A DNA stretch of 41,035 nt. It comes from Kocuria sp. p3-SID1428. Lineage in GTDB: Bacteria; Actinomycetota; Actinomycetes; Actinomycetales; Micrococcaceae. The notes beneath the pieces were generated by a model. That model did no database searches. It was not told the origin of the DNA and saw only the letters and a list, made by a program, of their open reading frames with translations. Both the position numbers and the translations under genes were made by a program. Position 1 is the stretch's first letter, and the number at the start of each line of letters is the position of its first letter. Positions 26,118 through 34,038 of this stretch are shown here, one piece after another. The DNA lies in assembly GCF_025149945.1 (NCBI RefSeq), contig NZ_JALXVH010000026.1, positions 1-41,035 of the forward strand, in the 5' to 3' direction.

Positions 26118-27449
26118 ATGAGCGAGAACACCACGAACGACACCGCCTCGACCGATGCCTCGGTCCGACTGACCCACGAGACCTTCGGCGAGGACCCTCA
26201 GGTGGCCGTCGGCCTCATGGCCGATGACGCCAAGGTCGCAGCCCGCACCCTGGCCACGGCCACCCGCTCGCGCAAGGACGCCGCGCTGGTGCACATCGCA
26301 GAGGCCATCGAGAAGTCCTCCGGGCGCATCATCGAGGCCAACCAGCGCGACATCGACCGCGGCCGGGAGAACGGGACCTCCTCGGCCCTGCTGGACCGCC
26401 TGGAGCTGGACGAGGACCGCATCAAGGGGCTGGCGGACTCGCTGCGTGAGCTGGCCGCGCTGCCGGATCCCGTGGGCACCATGGTGCGCGGCGAGACTCT
26501 GGCCAACGGCCTGCGCATGCGCCAGGTGCGCGTGCCCATGGGCGTCGTCGGCGCGATCTACGAGGCCCGTCCCAACGTGACGGTCGATATCGCCGGCATC
26601 GCCCTGAAGTCGGGCAATGCCGTCCTGCTGCGCGGCGGCTCCGCTGCCGCCGAGTCCAACCGCGTGCTCGTCGGGCTGATCCGCGATGCCCTGGCGGACA
26701 AGCGGCTGCCCGTGGACATCGTGCAGACCGTCGACGACTACGGCCGCGACGGAGCCACGGCGCTGATGTCGGCGCGCGGCAAGGTCGATGTGCTGATCCC
26801 TCGCGGGGGACACGGGCTGATCCAGTCGGTCGTGCAGAACGCCACGGTGCCGGTCATCGAGACCGGCGAGGGCAACGTGCACGTCTTCATCGATGCCTCG
26901 GCCTCCGAGAAGATGGCCGTCGAGGTCGCCGTGAACGCCAAGACGCACCGCACCTCCACGTGCAACTCCGCCGAGACGCTGCTGCTGCACAAGGACTCGA
27001 CCGCCGGTGCCGCAGTGCTCGAGGCGCTGATCAAGGCGGGTGTGACGCTGCACGTCGACGAGCGCGCCGCGCAGCTGCTGCCGTCCGGGGCGGATCAGCC
27101 GGCGGCCACGGAGGAGGACTGGGAGACCGAGTACCTCGACATGCACATGGCCGTGAAGGTCGTGGACTCCCTGGACGAGGCGCTCGAGCACATCGAGAAG
27201 TACACGACCCGCCACACCGAGGCGATCGTGACGAACGATCTGGCCGCTTCCGAGAAGTTCATCGCCTCGATCGACGCCGCAGCCGTGATGGTCAACGCCT
27301 CCACGCGCTTCACCGACGGCGGTCAGCTGGGCCTGGGGGCGGAGATCGGGATCTCCACGCAGAAGATGCACGCCCGCGGACCCATGGGCCTCGAGGAGCT
27401 GACCACGACCAAGTGGATCGTGCAGGGCGACGGCCACATCCGTCCCTGA
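26118..27449 (+). CDS. proA: Glutamate-5-semialdehyde dehydrogenase
   Basis: A 443-residue ProA that reduces gamma-glutamyl phosphate with NADPH to glutamate semialdehyde. Motifs are GVVGAIYEARPNVTVDIA, LRGGSAAAESNR, IPRGGHGLI and the catalytic Cys in HRTSTCNSAETLL. ATG 26118 is preferred because a strong GGAGGAGGAG ribosome site precedes it; the in-frame ATG 26073 would add 15 residues but lacks a well-spaced site. It follows proB by about 120 nt and is probably cotranscribed. Confidence 0.96.
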   Translation: MSENTTNDTASTDASVRLTHETFGEDPQVAVGLMADDAKVAARTLATATRSRKDAALVHIAEAIEKSSGRIIEANQRDIDRGRENGTSSALLDRLELDEDRIKGLADSLRELAALPDPVGTMVRGETLANGLRMRQVRVPMGVVGAIYEARPNVTVDIAGIALKSGNAVLLRGGSAAAESNRVLVGLIRDALADKRLPVDIVQTVDDYGRDGATALMSARGKVDVLIPRGGHGLIQSVVQNATVPVIETGEGNVHVFIDASASEKMAVEVAVNAKTHRTSTCNSAETLLLHKDSTAGAAVLEALIKAGVTLHVDERAAQLLPSGADQPAATEEDWETEYLDMHMAVKVVDSLDEALEHIEKYTTRHTEAIVTNDLAASEKFIASIDAAAVMVNASTRFTDGGQLGLGAEIGISTQKMHARGPMGLEELTTTKWIVQGDGHIRP

Positions 27450-27586
27450 CACCGGCAGACGGCCCGCGCGGGCCGGAGGCTGGCTGGGCGCAAGCTGAGC
27501 CGAAGCCGCGAACGGGGCTCCTGGACCGCTACCATGGTGGGTGACCAGGAGCCCCGCGCGCGTGCGGGGAGACAGAAGGGAAGACC

Positions 27587-27835
27587 ATGCAGCAGACCTC
27601 AGTGCTGATCCAGGCTGCCGAGGGCGGCCACCACATCGTCAACGAGCTGCCGGTGGATGGGCCGTGGTTCGGCATCGTGGCCTTCATCGTGTTCATGCTG
27701 CTGCTGATCACCACCCTGACCTTCGGCCCTCGCAGCCAGTCGCCGGACGAGACCGACCACCACGTGGACCCGGCACAGCTGCCGGCCGACGAGGCCGCCA
27801 TGCTGGCCAGCTACTCGGCCAAGCGCGGGCACTGA
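27587..27835 (+). CDS. Small single-pass membrane protein of unknown function
   Basis: An 82-residue protein with one strong transmembrane segment at about residues 27-47 ([20 protein letters not shown]), a short acidic/His-containing N-terminus and a soluble tail ([20 protein letters not shown]). The start ATG follows AGAAGGGAAG. Small membrane proteins at this position between proA and nadD are common in Micrococcales, but I know of no assigned function. A TACCAT -10-like element at 27530-27535 may drive it. Confidence 0.8.
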   Translation: MQQTSVLIQAAEGGHHIVNELPVDGPWFGIVAFIVFMLLLITTLTFGPRSQSPDETDHHVDPAQLPADEAAMLASYSAKRGH

Positions 27836-27861
27836 GCACAGCAGGACACCCCGGGCACCCC

Positions 27862-28587
27862 GTGTCGGAGACCTCCGAGCTGAGCATCGTCGCCGAGCGC
27901 AAGGCGCAGGACCCAGCGCGCGCTCGGGCCCCGCAGGGGATCCAGGTGCCGACGCGGCGTCCCGGGCGCACACGCCTCGGTGTCATGGGCGGCACGTTCG
28001 ACCCCATCCACCACGGGCACCTGGTCGCCGCCTCGGAGGTCGCCTCGGTGTTCGACCTGGATGAGGTCGTCTTCGTCCCCACCGGCCAGCCCTGGCAGAA
28101 GTCCGGCTCCGAGGTCTCGGGCGCCGAGCACCGCTATCTGATGACCGTGGTCGCCACGGCGGCCAACCCTCGCTTCAGCGTCTCGCGCGTGGACATCGAT
28201 CGCCACGGGCCCACGTACACCGTGGACACCCTGCGGGATCTGCATGAGCTGCGTCCGGATTCGGACCTGTTCTTCATCACCGGCGCGGACGTCCTCAGCG
28301 AGATCCTCTCCTGGCACGGCGCGGAAGACATCTGGGAGCTGGCGCACTTCGTCGGCGTCACGAGGCCCGGCCATGAGCTCAGCGTCCCCGAGGGCGCCGG
28401 CGATGTCGTCCTGCTGGAGGTCCCCGCCATGGCGATCTCGTCCACGGACTGCCGCGCGAGGGTGCGCAGCGGTCAGCCCGTCTGGTATCTGGTGCCGGAC
28501 GGCGTGGTCCAGTACATCGGCAAGTACGGTCTCTACCGCCCCGGGGAGGACCAGCACTGGCCGGCCGACACCCTCGGCACACCCTGA
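27862..28587 (+). CDS. nadD: Nicotinate-nucleotide adenylyltransferase
   Basis: A 241-residue NadD that adenylates nicotinic acid mononucleotide in NAD synthesis. The nucleotidyltransferase motif [11 protein letters not shown] and the C-terminal [14 protein letters not shown] segment (normally ISSTxIR) identify it. The start is uncertain: GTG 27862 is chosen for length, and GTG 27947 or the ATG before GGTFDP (27984) are alternatives, the last giving the usual minimal family length. It lies in the conserved nadD-(tail-anchored protein)-rsfS cluster. Confidence 0.93.
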   Translation: MSETSELSIVAERKAQDPARARAPQGIQVPTRRPGRTRLGVMGGTFDPIHHGHLVAASEVASVFDLDEVVFVPTGQPWQKSGSEVSGAEHRYLMTVVATAANPRFSVSRVDIDRHGPTYTVDTLRDLHELRPDSDLFFITGADVLSEILSWHGAEDIWELAHFVGVTRPGHELSVPEGAGDVVLLEVPAMAISSTDCRARVRSGQPVWYLVPDGVVQYIGKYGLYRPGEDQHWPADTLGTP

Positions 28588-28644
28588 AGCCCCACACCTT
28601 CTTCCAGCCGCCCGCAGATGCGGGCGAGCAGATTCGAGGCACCG

Positions 28645-29565
28645 ATGAGCGACGGCCGGTTCGCACAGGACAGCGACGCCGCACCGGACGACGTCACCAT
28701 CCCGGATCCCACCGACCCTGATCAGCAGGGCCTGAACCCGCCGGCGCCGATCATCGACCTGGGCGGTGACATCGCCGCGGGCCCGAGCCGCCCCCTGGGT
28801 CCGCGTCGTCTGGCGCTGCTGCGCGAGCAGATGGCCGAGCACCAGCAGGAGATCGAGCGCTCCGGTGCGGATGATCCTTCGCACGTGGATCCCGTGCTGG
28901 CGCAGAAGCAGCGGCGCATGGCCGAGCTCGCCTCCCGCGCCGCGATCTCCTCCGAGGAGGACCGCCAGCTCGCCGACGAGGCGATCGCCCAGACGCAGAG
29001 CATCCGGCCCATCACGGACGAGTACCTGGCCTCTCTCGACGAGCAGGAGGCCCACGAGACCCAGCCCGGGACGTCCTCTCTCGAGGAGGCGCCCGAAGAG
29101 GTCGCGGAGCAGGTCGAGCAGCCGGACCGGGGCTCTGATGAGGCTCCGAGCGACCCCGTGATCCAGGCGACGCCGTGGAGCGAGCCCGTTCCGGTCGTGC
29201 CGGCATCTGAGCCCGCCGATGAGCCGGCGCGCGATGACCTCGAGGAGTCGTCGGAGACTGCTCAGCCGAGCGACTCCGCCGAGCCGGGCGAGGAGCACGT
29301 GTCCTCCCTGGAGTCCGCGCAGGACGCGGAAGCGGAAGAGACCGAGGAGACCTCGACGCAGGCATCCGCGGCGCAGCCCGATGCCGCCGCCGAAACCGAG
29401 CAGGCGCCGTCGGAGCCCGTGCGCGCCGTCAATGCCCAGGGCCTGCAGCTGATGGATCCCAAGGACTACCGCACGCCGTCGGACTGGCGCACGCCCGTCC
29501 TGACGATCGCGGCGATCCTGGTCCTGGTGCTGCTCGCGGTCCTGATCATCTTCTTCATCCTCTGA
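28645..29565 (+). CDS. Acidic tail-anchored membrane protein of unknown function
   Basis: A 306-residue, strongly acidic protein. Residues about 50-130 contain a likely helical, coiled-coil-prone segment (RRLALLREQMAEHQQEIERS; LAQKQRRMAELASRAAI). A low-complexity E/S/P/A-rich linker follows, and the last about 22 residues form a single transmembrane segment (TIAAILVLVLLAVLIIFFIL) at the very C-terminus. No signal peptide is present, so most of the protein should face the cytoplasm. ATG 28645 is preferred over ATG 28618 because GAGG lies five bases upstream. Proteins of this layout between nadD and rsfS recur in Micrococcaceae; no function is assigned. Confidence 0.8.
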   Translation: MSDGRFAQDSDAAPDDVTIPDPTDPDQQGLNPPAPIIDLGGDIAAGPSRPLGPRRLALLREQMAEHQQEIERSGADDPSHVDPVLAQKQRRMAELASRAAISSEEDRQLADEAIAQTQSIRPITDEYLASLDEQEAHETQPGTSSLEEAPEEVAEQVEQPDRGSDEAPSDPVIQATPWSEPVPVVPASEPADEPARDDLEESSETAQPSDSAEPGEEHVSSLESAQDAEAEETEETSTQASAAQPDAAAETEQAPSEPVRAVNAQGLQLMDPKDYRTPSDWRTPVLTIAAILVLVLLAVLIIFFIL

Positions 29566-29617
29566 ACCAGACACACACGAGAATCCATCGCCGACGGCGA
29601 TCGAGAGGAAGCACTGC

Positions 29618-30007
29618 ATGACCATTCCCGAGACCTCCCTGGAGTACCTCCGCACGGCGGCGCGCGCCGCCGATGACAAGAAGGCCGAGAACATCGTGGC
29701 CATCGACGTGAGCGAGGCGCTGGCCATCGTCGATTCGTTCCTGATCGCCTCGGCTCCCAATGAGCGCCAGGTGGCCTCGATCGTCGATGCGATCGAGGAG
29801 GAGCTGCAGGACAAGCACGATCTGAAGCCCATCCGCCGCGAAGGCCGCGCCGAGGGCCGCTGGGTGCTGCTCGACTTCGGCGACGTCGTCGTGCACGTCC
29901 AGCACGACGAGGAGCGGGCGTTCTACGCGCTCGAGCGCCTGTGGGGCGATGCTCCCGCCATCGACCTGGGCCTGGCCGAGGCCGCGGCGGAGCCGTCGGC
30001 AGGCTGA
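29618..30007 (+). CDS. rsfS: Ribosome silencing factor
   Basis: A 129-residue RsfS/Iojap protein that binds L14 and blocks subunit joining when nutrients are scarce. Motifs are AADDKKAENIVAIDVSE, DSFLIASAPNERQV and EGRWVLLDFGDVVVHVQHDEERAFYALERLW. The ATG follows GAGAGGAAG. It closes the nadD cluster and is followed by tRNA-Ala, a common actinobacterial order. Confidence 0.97.
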   Translation: MTIPETSLEYLRTAARAADDKKAENIVAIDVSEALAIVDSFLIASAPNERQVASIVDAIEEELQDKHDLKPIRREGRAEGRWVLLDFGDVVVHVQHDEERAFYALERLWGDAPAIDLGLAEAAAEPSAG

Positions 30008-30020
30008 TCCGGCAGGGGAG

Positions 30021-30045
30021 CGGCGGCCGATTTGCGCGGCCGCCG
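30021..30045 (+). terminator. Hairpin after rsfS
   Basis: A 9-bp stem CGGCGGCCG/CGGCCGCCG with a 7-nt loop directly after the rsfS stop. Its loop and right arm overlap the -35 of the following promoter. Confidence 0.55.
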
Positions 30046-30060
30046 AGCGTCCTCTACTAT
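30032..30060 (+). promoter_or_regulatory. Predicted promoter of tRNA-Ala
   Basis: TTGCGC (30032-30037), a 17-nt spacer and TACTAT (30055-30060), about 105 nt upstream of the tRNA. A second -10-like TAGAGT lies nearer, at 30141-30146. Confidence 0.6.
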
Positions 30061-30166
30061 TTAACGCGTTGCCGAACGGGAGACGAACCCAGCGGGAACG
30101 GGCAGGAACTCTCGATGAGGGATTCAGTCCGAGAACGTGGTAGAGTTTCCGGGTCGGAAACGGCAA

Positions 30167-30239
30167 GGGGCTGTGGCGCAGCTGGTAGCGCATCTGCATG
30201 GCATGCAGAGGGTCAGGGGTTCGAGTCCCCTCAGCTCCA
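30167..30239 (+). tRNA. tRNA-Ala (anticodon GGC)
   Basis: Seventy-three nucleotides fold as a cloverleaf. The acceptor stem GGGGCTG pairs with CAGCTCC (one G-U). The anticodon stem is TCTGC/GCAGA around the loop ATGGCAT, giving anticodon GGC. The T arm is GGGGTTCGAGTCCCC and the discriminator base is A. CCA is not encoded; the genomic sequence after the discriminator is CCG. Confidence 0.96.
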
Positions 30240-30250
30240 CCGAAGGAACA

Positions 30251-30282
30251 CGAAGGGCCGCACCGGGTGGTGTGGCCCTTCG
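30251..30282 (+). terminator. Terminator after tRNA-Ala
   Basis: A 14-bp stem CGAAGGGCCGCACC (one G-U pair) with a GGGT loop, followed by TCGTTGCC. Confidence 0.85.
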
Positions 30283-30627
30283 TCGTTGCCCTGATGATGT
30301 CGCTCTGGATCATCGGGTCAGGGGCAGGAGGGCGCCGAGGGGACGCATCTGAAGGCCTTCGGTGCCTGAGGCACGGCCGAAGAGTCCCCCTTGGCGTCGA
30401 CCTGCGATCGCTCCCGGGCCGGGGTGCAGATGGCGGTCGGCGACGTCCGCCTGGACACGCCCCCGATCCCGCCGGTGCGCGGGGACGTGCTCACGGGACC
30501 AGCGCCCGATGCGCGGCAGATCCGCCATGGAGATGGCCGCAGCGGAGAAGCCCGGGGGATCTCAGGGGGCGGACAGCGGCGCATCGCTGCATCCGGGCAG
30601 CTGAGGCGTTCCTCTCAGAGGACGGTC
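30283..30627. other. 345-nt stretch without a recognisable gene
   Basis: Open frames exist on both strands, but none has a recognisable motif or plausible start. It may be eroded coding sequence. I see no RNA structure of note. Confidence 0.4.
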
Positions 30628-30655
30628 TTGGCTCTAGGCCCCGCCGGAGTACGGT
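30628..30655 (+). promoter_or_regulatory. Predicted leaderless promoter of the hydrolase
   Basis: TTGGCT (30628-30633), a 16-nt spacer and TACGGT (30650-30655). Only eight bases separate the -10 from the ATG at 30664, and no ribosome site is present, so the mRNA probably starts at the AUG. Confidence 0.6.
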
Positions 30656-30663
30656 GGTCTGCC

Positions 30664-31464
30664 ATGAGCGAGGAGCCGCGGCAGGAGGACAAACGGGTCG
30701 GGACCGTGGAGACCGCAGACGGCGCGCGGCTGCAGTGGGCGTCGTATGGCGAGGGCCCCGGTCTGCTGCTGATCGCGGGTCAGGCCACCACCCACCTCAG
30801 CTGGCTGCATGTGCTGCCGCAGCTGGCGCGTAGACGGCGGGTCGTGGTCTTCGATCATCGCGGCGTGGGGCGCAGCACGCTGGGGGAGCCGGACGGGCTC
30901 AGCACACGGGCGCTGGCCCAGGACGCGCTCGCCGTGATGACGGATGCCGGTCTGGAGCGCGCGGATGTCTACGGCCATTCGATGGGCGGGCGCATCGGTC
31001 AGTGGCTGGCGATCGATGCGCCCGAGCGCGTGCGTCGGCTGGTCCTGGCCAGCACCACCGGAGGCGACCGTCGGGACGGCCCGCGCGGACCGGGGATCGA
31101 CGCCGCCCTGGCCTCCGGTGACCGCAGGACCATGACGCCGCTGTTCTTCACCGACGGCTTCGCAGCCCAGCATCCAGATGTCGTCGAGCAGTTCTTCGCC
31201 CGCGACGCCGATCTCACCGCACGCCGAAGGCACTTCCAGGCCAGCCGCGGCCACGACGCCTGGGGCGACCTGCCCCGGATTCAGCCGCCCACGTTGGTGC
31301 TGCACGGAGCCGACGACCAGGTGACACCTCCTGACAGCGCCCGGCGCCTCGCCGAGCTCATTCCGAGTGCCCAGCTGCGGATCCTGGAGGGACAGCGCCA
31401 CTGCCCGCACCTGGAGTCGACGGAGGCGCTGGAGGCCGTGGAGGAGCTCCTGGCGGCTGACTGA
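30664..31464 (+). CDS. Alpha/beta hydrolase
   Basis: A 266-residue soluble alpha/beta-hydrolase. The nucleophile elbow is GHSMGG, the likely acid is Asp in HGADDQVTP and the base is His in EGQRHCPHLES. The oxyanion-hole side shows LLLIAGQATTH, and FDHRGVGRS precedes the elbow, as in 3-oxoadipate enol-lactonase-like and epoxide hydrolase-like esterases. The start ATG lies eight bases after a -10 element and has no Shine-Dalgarno sequence. The 3' end is overlapped on the other strand by the open frame of the RclA-like remnant. The substrate cannot be predicted. Confidence 0.88.
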   Translation: MSEEPRQEDKRVGTVETADGARLQWASYGEGPGLLLIAGQATTHLSWLHVLPQLARRRRVVVFDHRGVGRSTLGEPDGLSTRALAQDALAVMTDAGLERADVYGHSMGGRIGQWLAIDAPERVRRLVLASTTGGDRRDGPRGPGIDAALASGDRRTMTPLFFTDGFAAQHPDVVEQFFARDADLTARRRHFQASRGHDAWGDLPRIQPPTLVLHGADDQVTPPDSARRLAELIPSAQLRILEGQRHCPHLESTEALEAVEELLAAD

Positions 31465-32707
31465 TCTTCCGGGGTCGCCGGTGCGCCGACCGGGCTGCCG
31501 CTGTCTGAGGCGCTCTCGCCCGAATACGGCTGCAGCTCGCCGAGCACCTCGTTCAGCGCCTCCGTGCTGGAGGGGTGGGTCCAGATGCCGTTCATCAGCT
31601 CGTCCGCGGTGACCTGGACCCGGAGGGCCAGGGCCACCAGATTGATCAGCTCCTGGGAATCGATGCAGAACAGCGAGGCGCCCAGCACCTGCCGGGTCTG
31701 CGCGTCGACGGTGAAGGTGATGACGCCGTCGGTCTCGCCCACGATCTTGGGCCGCGGCATGGCCGCAATCGAGGCCACGTCCTTGGCCGCGTAGAGAACC
31801 GAGTGCCCTGCACGCACGGCTTCCTCCGGGCCCATGCCCACCTGGGACAGCGGGGGAGTGAGGAACGTCGTGCTCGGCACGGCCACGCGGTCGGCGCGGC
31901 TGCGCTGCCCGGAGCCGATGAGCTGATCCCAGACGATGCGGTGGTCGTCCAGGGAGATGTAGGTGAACTGCGGGCCGCCGTTGACGTCGCCCACCGCGTA
32001 CACGCCCTCCGCGCTCGTGCGCAGCTGATCATCGACCGCCACGAAGCTCCGGTCGTCGGTCTCGATGCCGGCTGCCTCCAGGTTCAGGTCGGCGGTGGCC
32101 GGGGTGCGGCCTGCAGCCACCAGCACGGCATCGGCCTGGACCAGGCCGTCGGCCAGCTCCAGCACGAGGGCCTCGCCGTCCTGCCGGATCTGTTGTACTC
32201 GGGCGCTCTGCCGCACGACGACGCCCGACTTCGTGAGCACCTGGTGGACCGACTCCGCCACGACAGGCCCGGCGCGGCGCAGGAAAGGCTCGCCGGAATC
32301 CAGCACGGTGACCTGGGAGCCGAAGTGCTGGAACATCTGGGCGAACTCCAGTCCGATGAACCCGCCGCCGATGATCGCCAGGCGCTGCGGCAGGGGATCC
32401 GCGTGCTGGATGGACGTCGAGTCGTAGACCCGAGGCAGATCGATGCCGGGGATGTCCGGGCGCGCGGGCACGGCACCGGTGCCCAGCACGACCGTCTCCG
32501 CGGTGATGATCAGCTCGCCGTCGGCCGTGTCCACCGCGACCTTCCGCGGGCCGATGAACCGAGCGGTTCCGTCCACCAGCTCTGCCTGGCCCTCGAGCAT
32601 CCTGTGGTTGGCCGCATTGAGCTTGCCGATCAGCGATTCGCGCCCGGCCACAGCCTGCGTGAAGTACTCCTGCGCTTGCTCCTTCGCGGACTCTGCCCGT
32701 GCGGGTC
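31281..32707 (-). pseudogene. N-terminally truncated RclA-like flavoprotein disulfide reductase
   Basis: The minus strand encodes most of a class I pyridine-nucleotide disulfide oxidoreductase. GTGAVPARPDIPG, the NAD(P) site GGGFIGLEFAQMF, AVGDVNGGPQFTYIS and the dimer domain (LTPPLSQVGM, GASLFCIDSQELIN, THPSSTEALNEVLGEL) resemble E. coli RclA, a copper-responsive enzyme protecting against reactive chlorine. The N-terminal FAD-binding motif and redox CxxxxC (about 50-60 residues) are absent. The coding sequence stops exactly at the transposon's target duplication, and the DNA beyond the transposon does not encode the missing part. At the 3' end the frame runs about 60 residues past the usual C-terminus into antisense of the hydrolase, so the native stop may also be lost. 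Confidence 0.82.
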
Positions 32708-32713
32708 GAGGGG
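32708..32713. repeat. Left target-site duplication GAGGGG
   Basis: GAGGGG directly precedes the left terminal repeat and is repeated exactly after the right one at 36916-36921. Confidence 0.85.
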
Positions 32714-32764
32714 TGTGACTGTTGCAGGTATGTGGCGGCATTCTTGCTGAGATACGTGGCGGCA
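32714..32764 (+). repeat. Left transposon end: terminal inverted repeat and second transposase-like site
   Basis: The 25-bp repeat (32714-32738) starts TGTGACT and ends TGGCGG; it matches the right end at 21 of 25 positions. The core TGGCGG recurs 24 bp further in (32757-32762) within the repeated motif TA(T/C)GTGGCGGCA, as expected for paired transposase binding sites. Confidence 0.88.
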
Positions 32765-32886
32765 AGGGCCGTCCATCCAGGAACGACACTTTCCGCAAGC
32801 TGGGGCCAGCAACGATCGCCAGGACGTTGGCATCGACAATGGCCGGAGATCTCTTTGTGGTGGAGGCTGCCGATCAGGAAGCGTGG

Positions 32887-33486
32887 TTAGAAACCGAAGG
32901 CCCCGCCGCTGACCAGGATGAAGAAACCCAGGCCGATCAGCACGATGGGGAACAGGATGTGTTCCCAGCGCTCCAGGACCTCGGCGATCGGTCGGCGGGT
33001 GGCGACGAACTTGGCCAGGCCCACCAGCACCGCGACCAGGGCCAGGAACACGATGCAGTAGGCAGCCACAGCCCCCGGGCCGACGCTGAGGAAGACCGGG
33101 ACGTAGACCCCGATGTTGTCCCCGCCGTTGGCGAAGGTCACCCCGGCCACGGTCCAGGCGGCGACGTTCTTGCCCTCGATCTTGGCGTCGTCATCATCGT
33201 CTTCGCCCCCGCGCCACCCCTGCCAGGCTGCCCAAAGCCCCAGACCCAGCGGGATGAGCCCAAAATAGGGGATGACTCCCGGGGGCAAGAACGCCCCCGC
33301 GCCCAGCGACACGAGCACGGCCGCAGCCAGGATGCCGACGAACCCGAGGTACTGGCCGACCAGAATCCGGGCGGTGGTCCCGCGCTGCCCCGCGCCACGG
33401 CCGAAGAACAGAGAGAGCACGATGATGTCGTCGATGTTGGTAACCAGGAACAGGCCGATCGCCTGGAAAATTGAGGACAGGATCAA
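32887..33486 (-). CDS. cadD: CadD-family cadmium resistance transporter
   Basis: A 199-residue hydrophobic protein with about five to six membrane segments, belonging to the CadD/LysE-related cadmium resistance family. Conserved motifs are FLVTNIDDIIVLSLFFG near the N-terminus and FANGGDNIGVYVPVF after a cytoplasmic Asp/Glu-rich loop (GGEDDDDDAKIEGK). The start is TTG 33486, overlapping the cmtR stop as TTGA, which places it right before the first conserved helix and couples translation to cmtR. It should export or sequester Cd2+ and possibly Zn2+ under CmtR control. Confidence 0.9.
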   Translation of the reverse strand: MILSSIFQAIGLFLVTNIDDIIVLSLFFGRGAGQRGTTARILVGQYLGFVGILAAAVLVSLGAGAFLPPGVIPYFGLIPLGLGLWAAWQGWRGGEDDDDDAKIEGKNVAAWTVAGVTFANGGDNIGVYVPVFLSVGPGAVAAYCIVFLALVAVLVGLAKFVATRRPIAEVLERWEHILFPIVLIGLGFFILVSGGAFGF

Positions 33487-33842
33487 GCGCCCACTCCCGT
33501 CTCGCAGCAGCTGGGCACGGGGCAGGCCGGGTCCAGGCACGGGGCACTCTCATCCACCGCGAGGGTGACCTCGACCAGAGCGGTCAGCGCCCGCGCCAGG
33601 TGTGCATCGGCGATCTCGTACCGGGTCTGGCGGCCCTCGGCCACGGCGACCGCGATCCCGCAGTCCCGCAAGCACGCCAGGTGGTTCGACACGTTCGACC
33701 GGGTCAGCCCCAAGTCCCGCGCCAGTTCGGCCGGGTAGGCCGGCCGTTCCAGCAAGGTCATCAGGATCCGCGACCGGGTGGGGTCGGCCATCGCCCGGCC
33801 CAACCGGTTCATCACGTCAACACGAGAGGCAATAGTCAGCAT
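33483..33842 (-). CDS. cmtR: CmtR-type ArsR/SmtB cadmium/lead-sensing repressor
   Basis: A 119-residue winged-helix repressor very similar in pattern to Mycobacterium tuberculosis CmtR: RLGRAMADPTRSRIL, GLTRSNVSNHLACLRDCG, AEGRQTRYEIADAHLARAL. The metal ligands of CmtR, Cys57, Cys61 and Cys102, fall at exactly the same residue numbers here. A further Cys cluster follows at the C-terminus (PACPVPSCCE). Cd2+ or Pb2+ binding should release it from the operator just upstream. The -10-like TATAGT ends eight bases before the ATG and no ribosome site is seen, so its mRNA is probably leaderless. Confidence 0.95.
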   Translation of the reverse strand: MLTIASRVDVMNRLGRAMADPTRSRILMTLLERPAYPAELARDLGLTRSNVSNHLACLRDCGIAVAVAEGRQTRYEIADAHLARALTALVEVTLAVDESAPCLDPACPVPSCCETGVGA

Positions 33843-33845
33843 TTA

Positions 33846-33876
33846 CTGAACTATACAGTATGAGCTGAACTTACAG
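33846..33876 (-). promoter_or_regulatory. CmtR operator and -10 region
   Basis: Two near-identical repeats, CTGAACTATACAG (33846-33858) and CTGAACTTACAG (33865-33876), lie 19 bp apart directly upstream of cmtR. The first contains, on the minus strand, the -10-like TATAGT. Repressor bound here would block transcription. Confidence 0.65.
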
Positions 33877-33879
33877 TGT

Positions 33880-34038
33880 CGCCTCGTAAAGCTATAGGTT
33901 GATTAGACGTTCAGCGCGCGGTTGGCCTCAGGTTCACTCCCTGCGTGAATGGGCACCCGGGAGTGTCTCGCTAAGTCGTCTCGACGAAAAGCGCCTCAGG
34001 GTGGTGACTTCCAGGACTTTCTGCACCATGCTGGGGGT
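33880..34038. other. Region upstream of the resolvase, candidate res site
   Basis: The 160 nt between the cmtR promoter and the resolvase hold no gene. The resolvase's res site is expected here. Imperfect repeats beginning TGTC (near 33877 and near 33964) and TTCAC/GTGAA (33931-33954) are candidates, but I cannot define subsites. Confidence 0.35.

Noticed and set aside
27461..27474. GGCCCGCGCGGGCC palindrome after proA as a terminator
   Set aside because: It has no loop and no tail; a perfect palindrome of this composition is common in this genome.
30283..30663. A small gene or RNA between tRNA-Ala and the hydrolase
   Set aside because: No frame has a recognisable motif or ribosome site and no convincing structure was seen.
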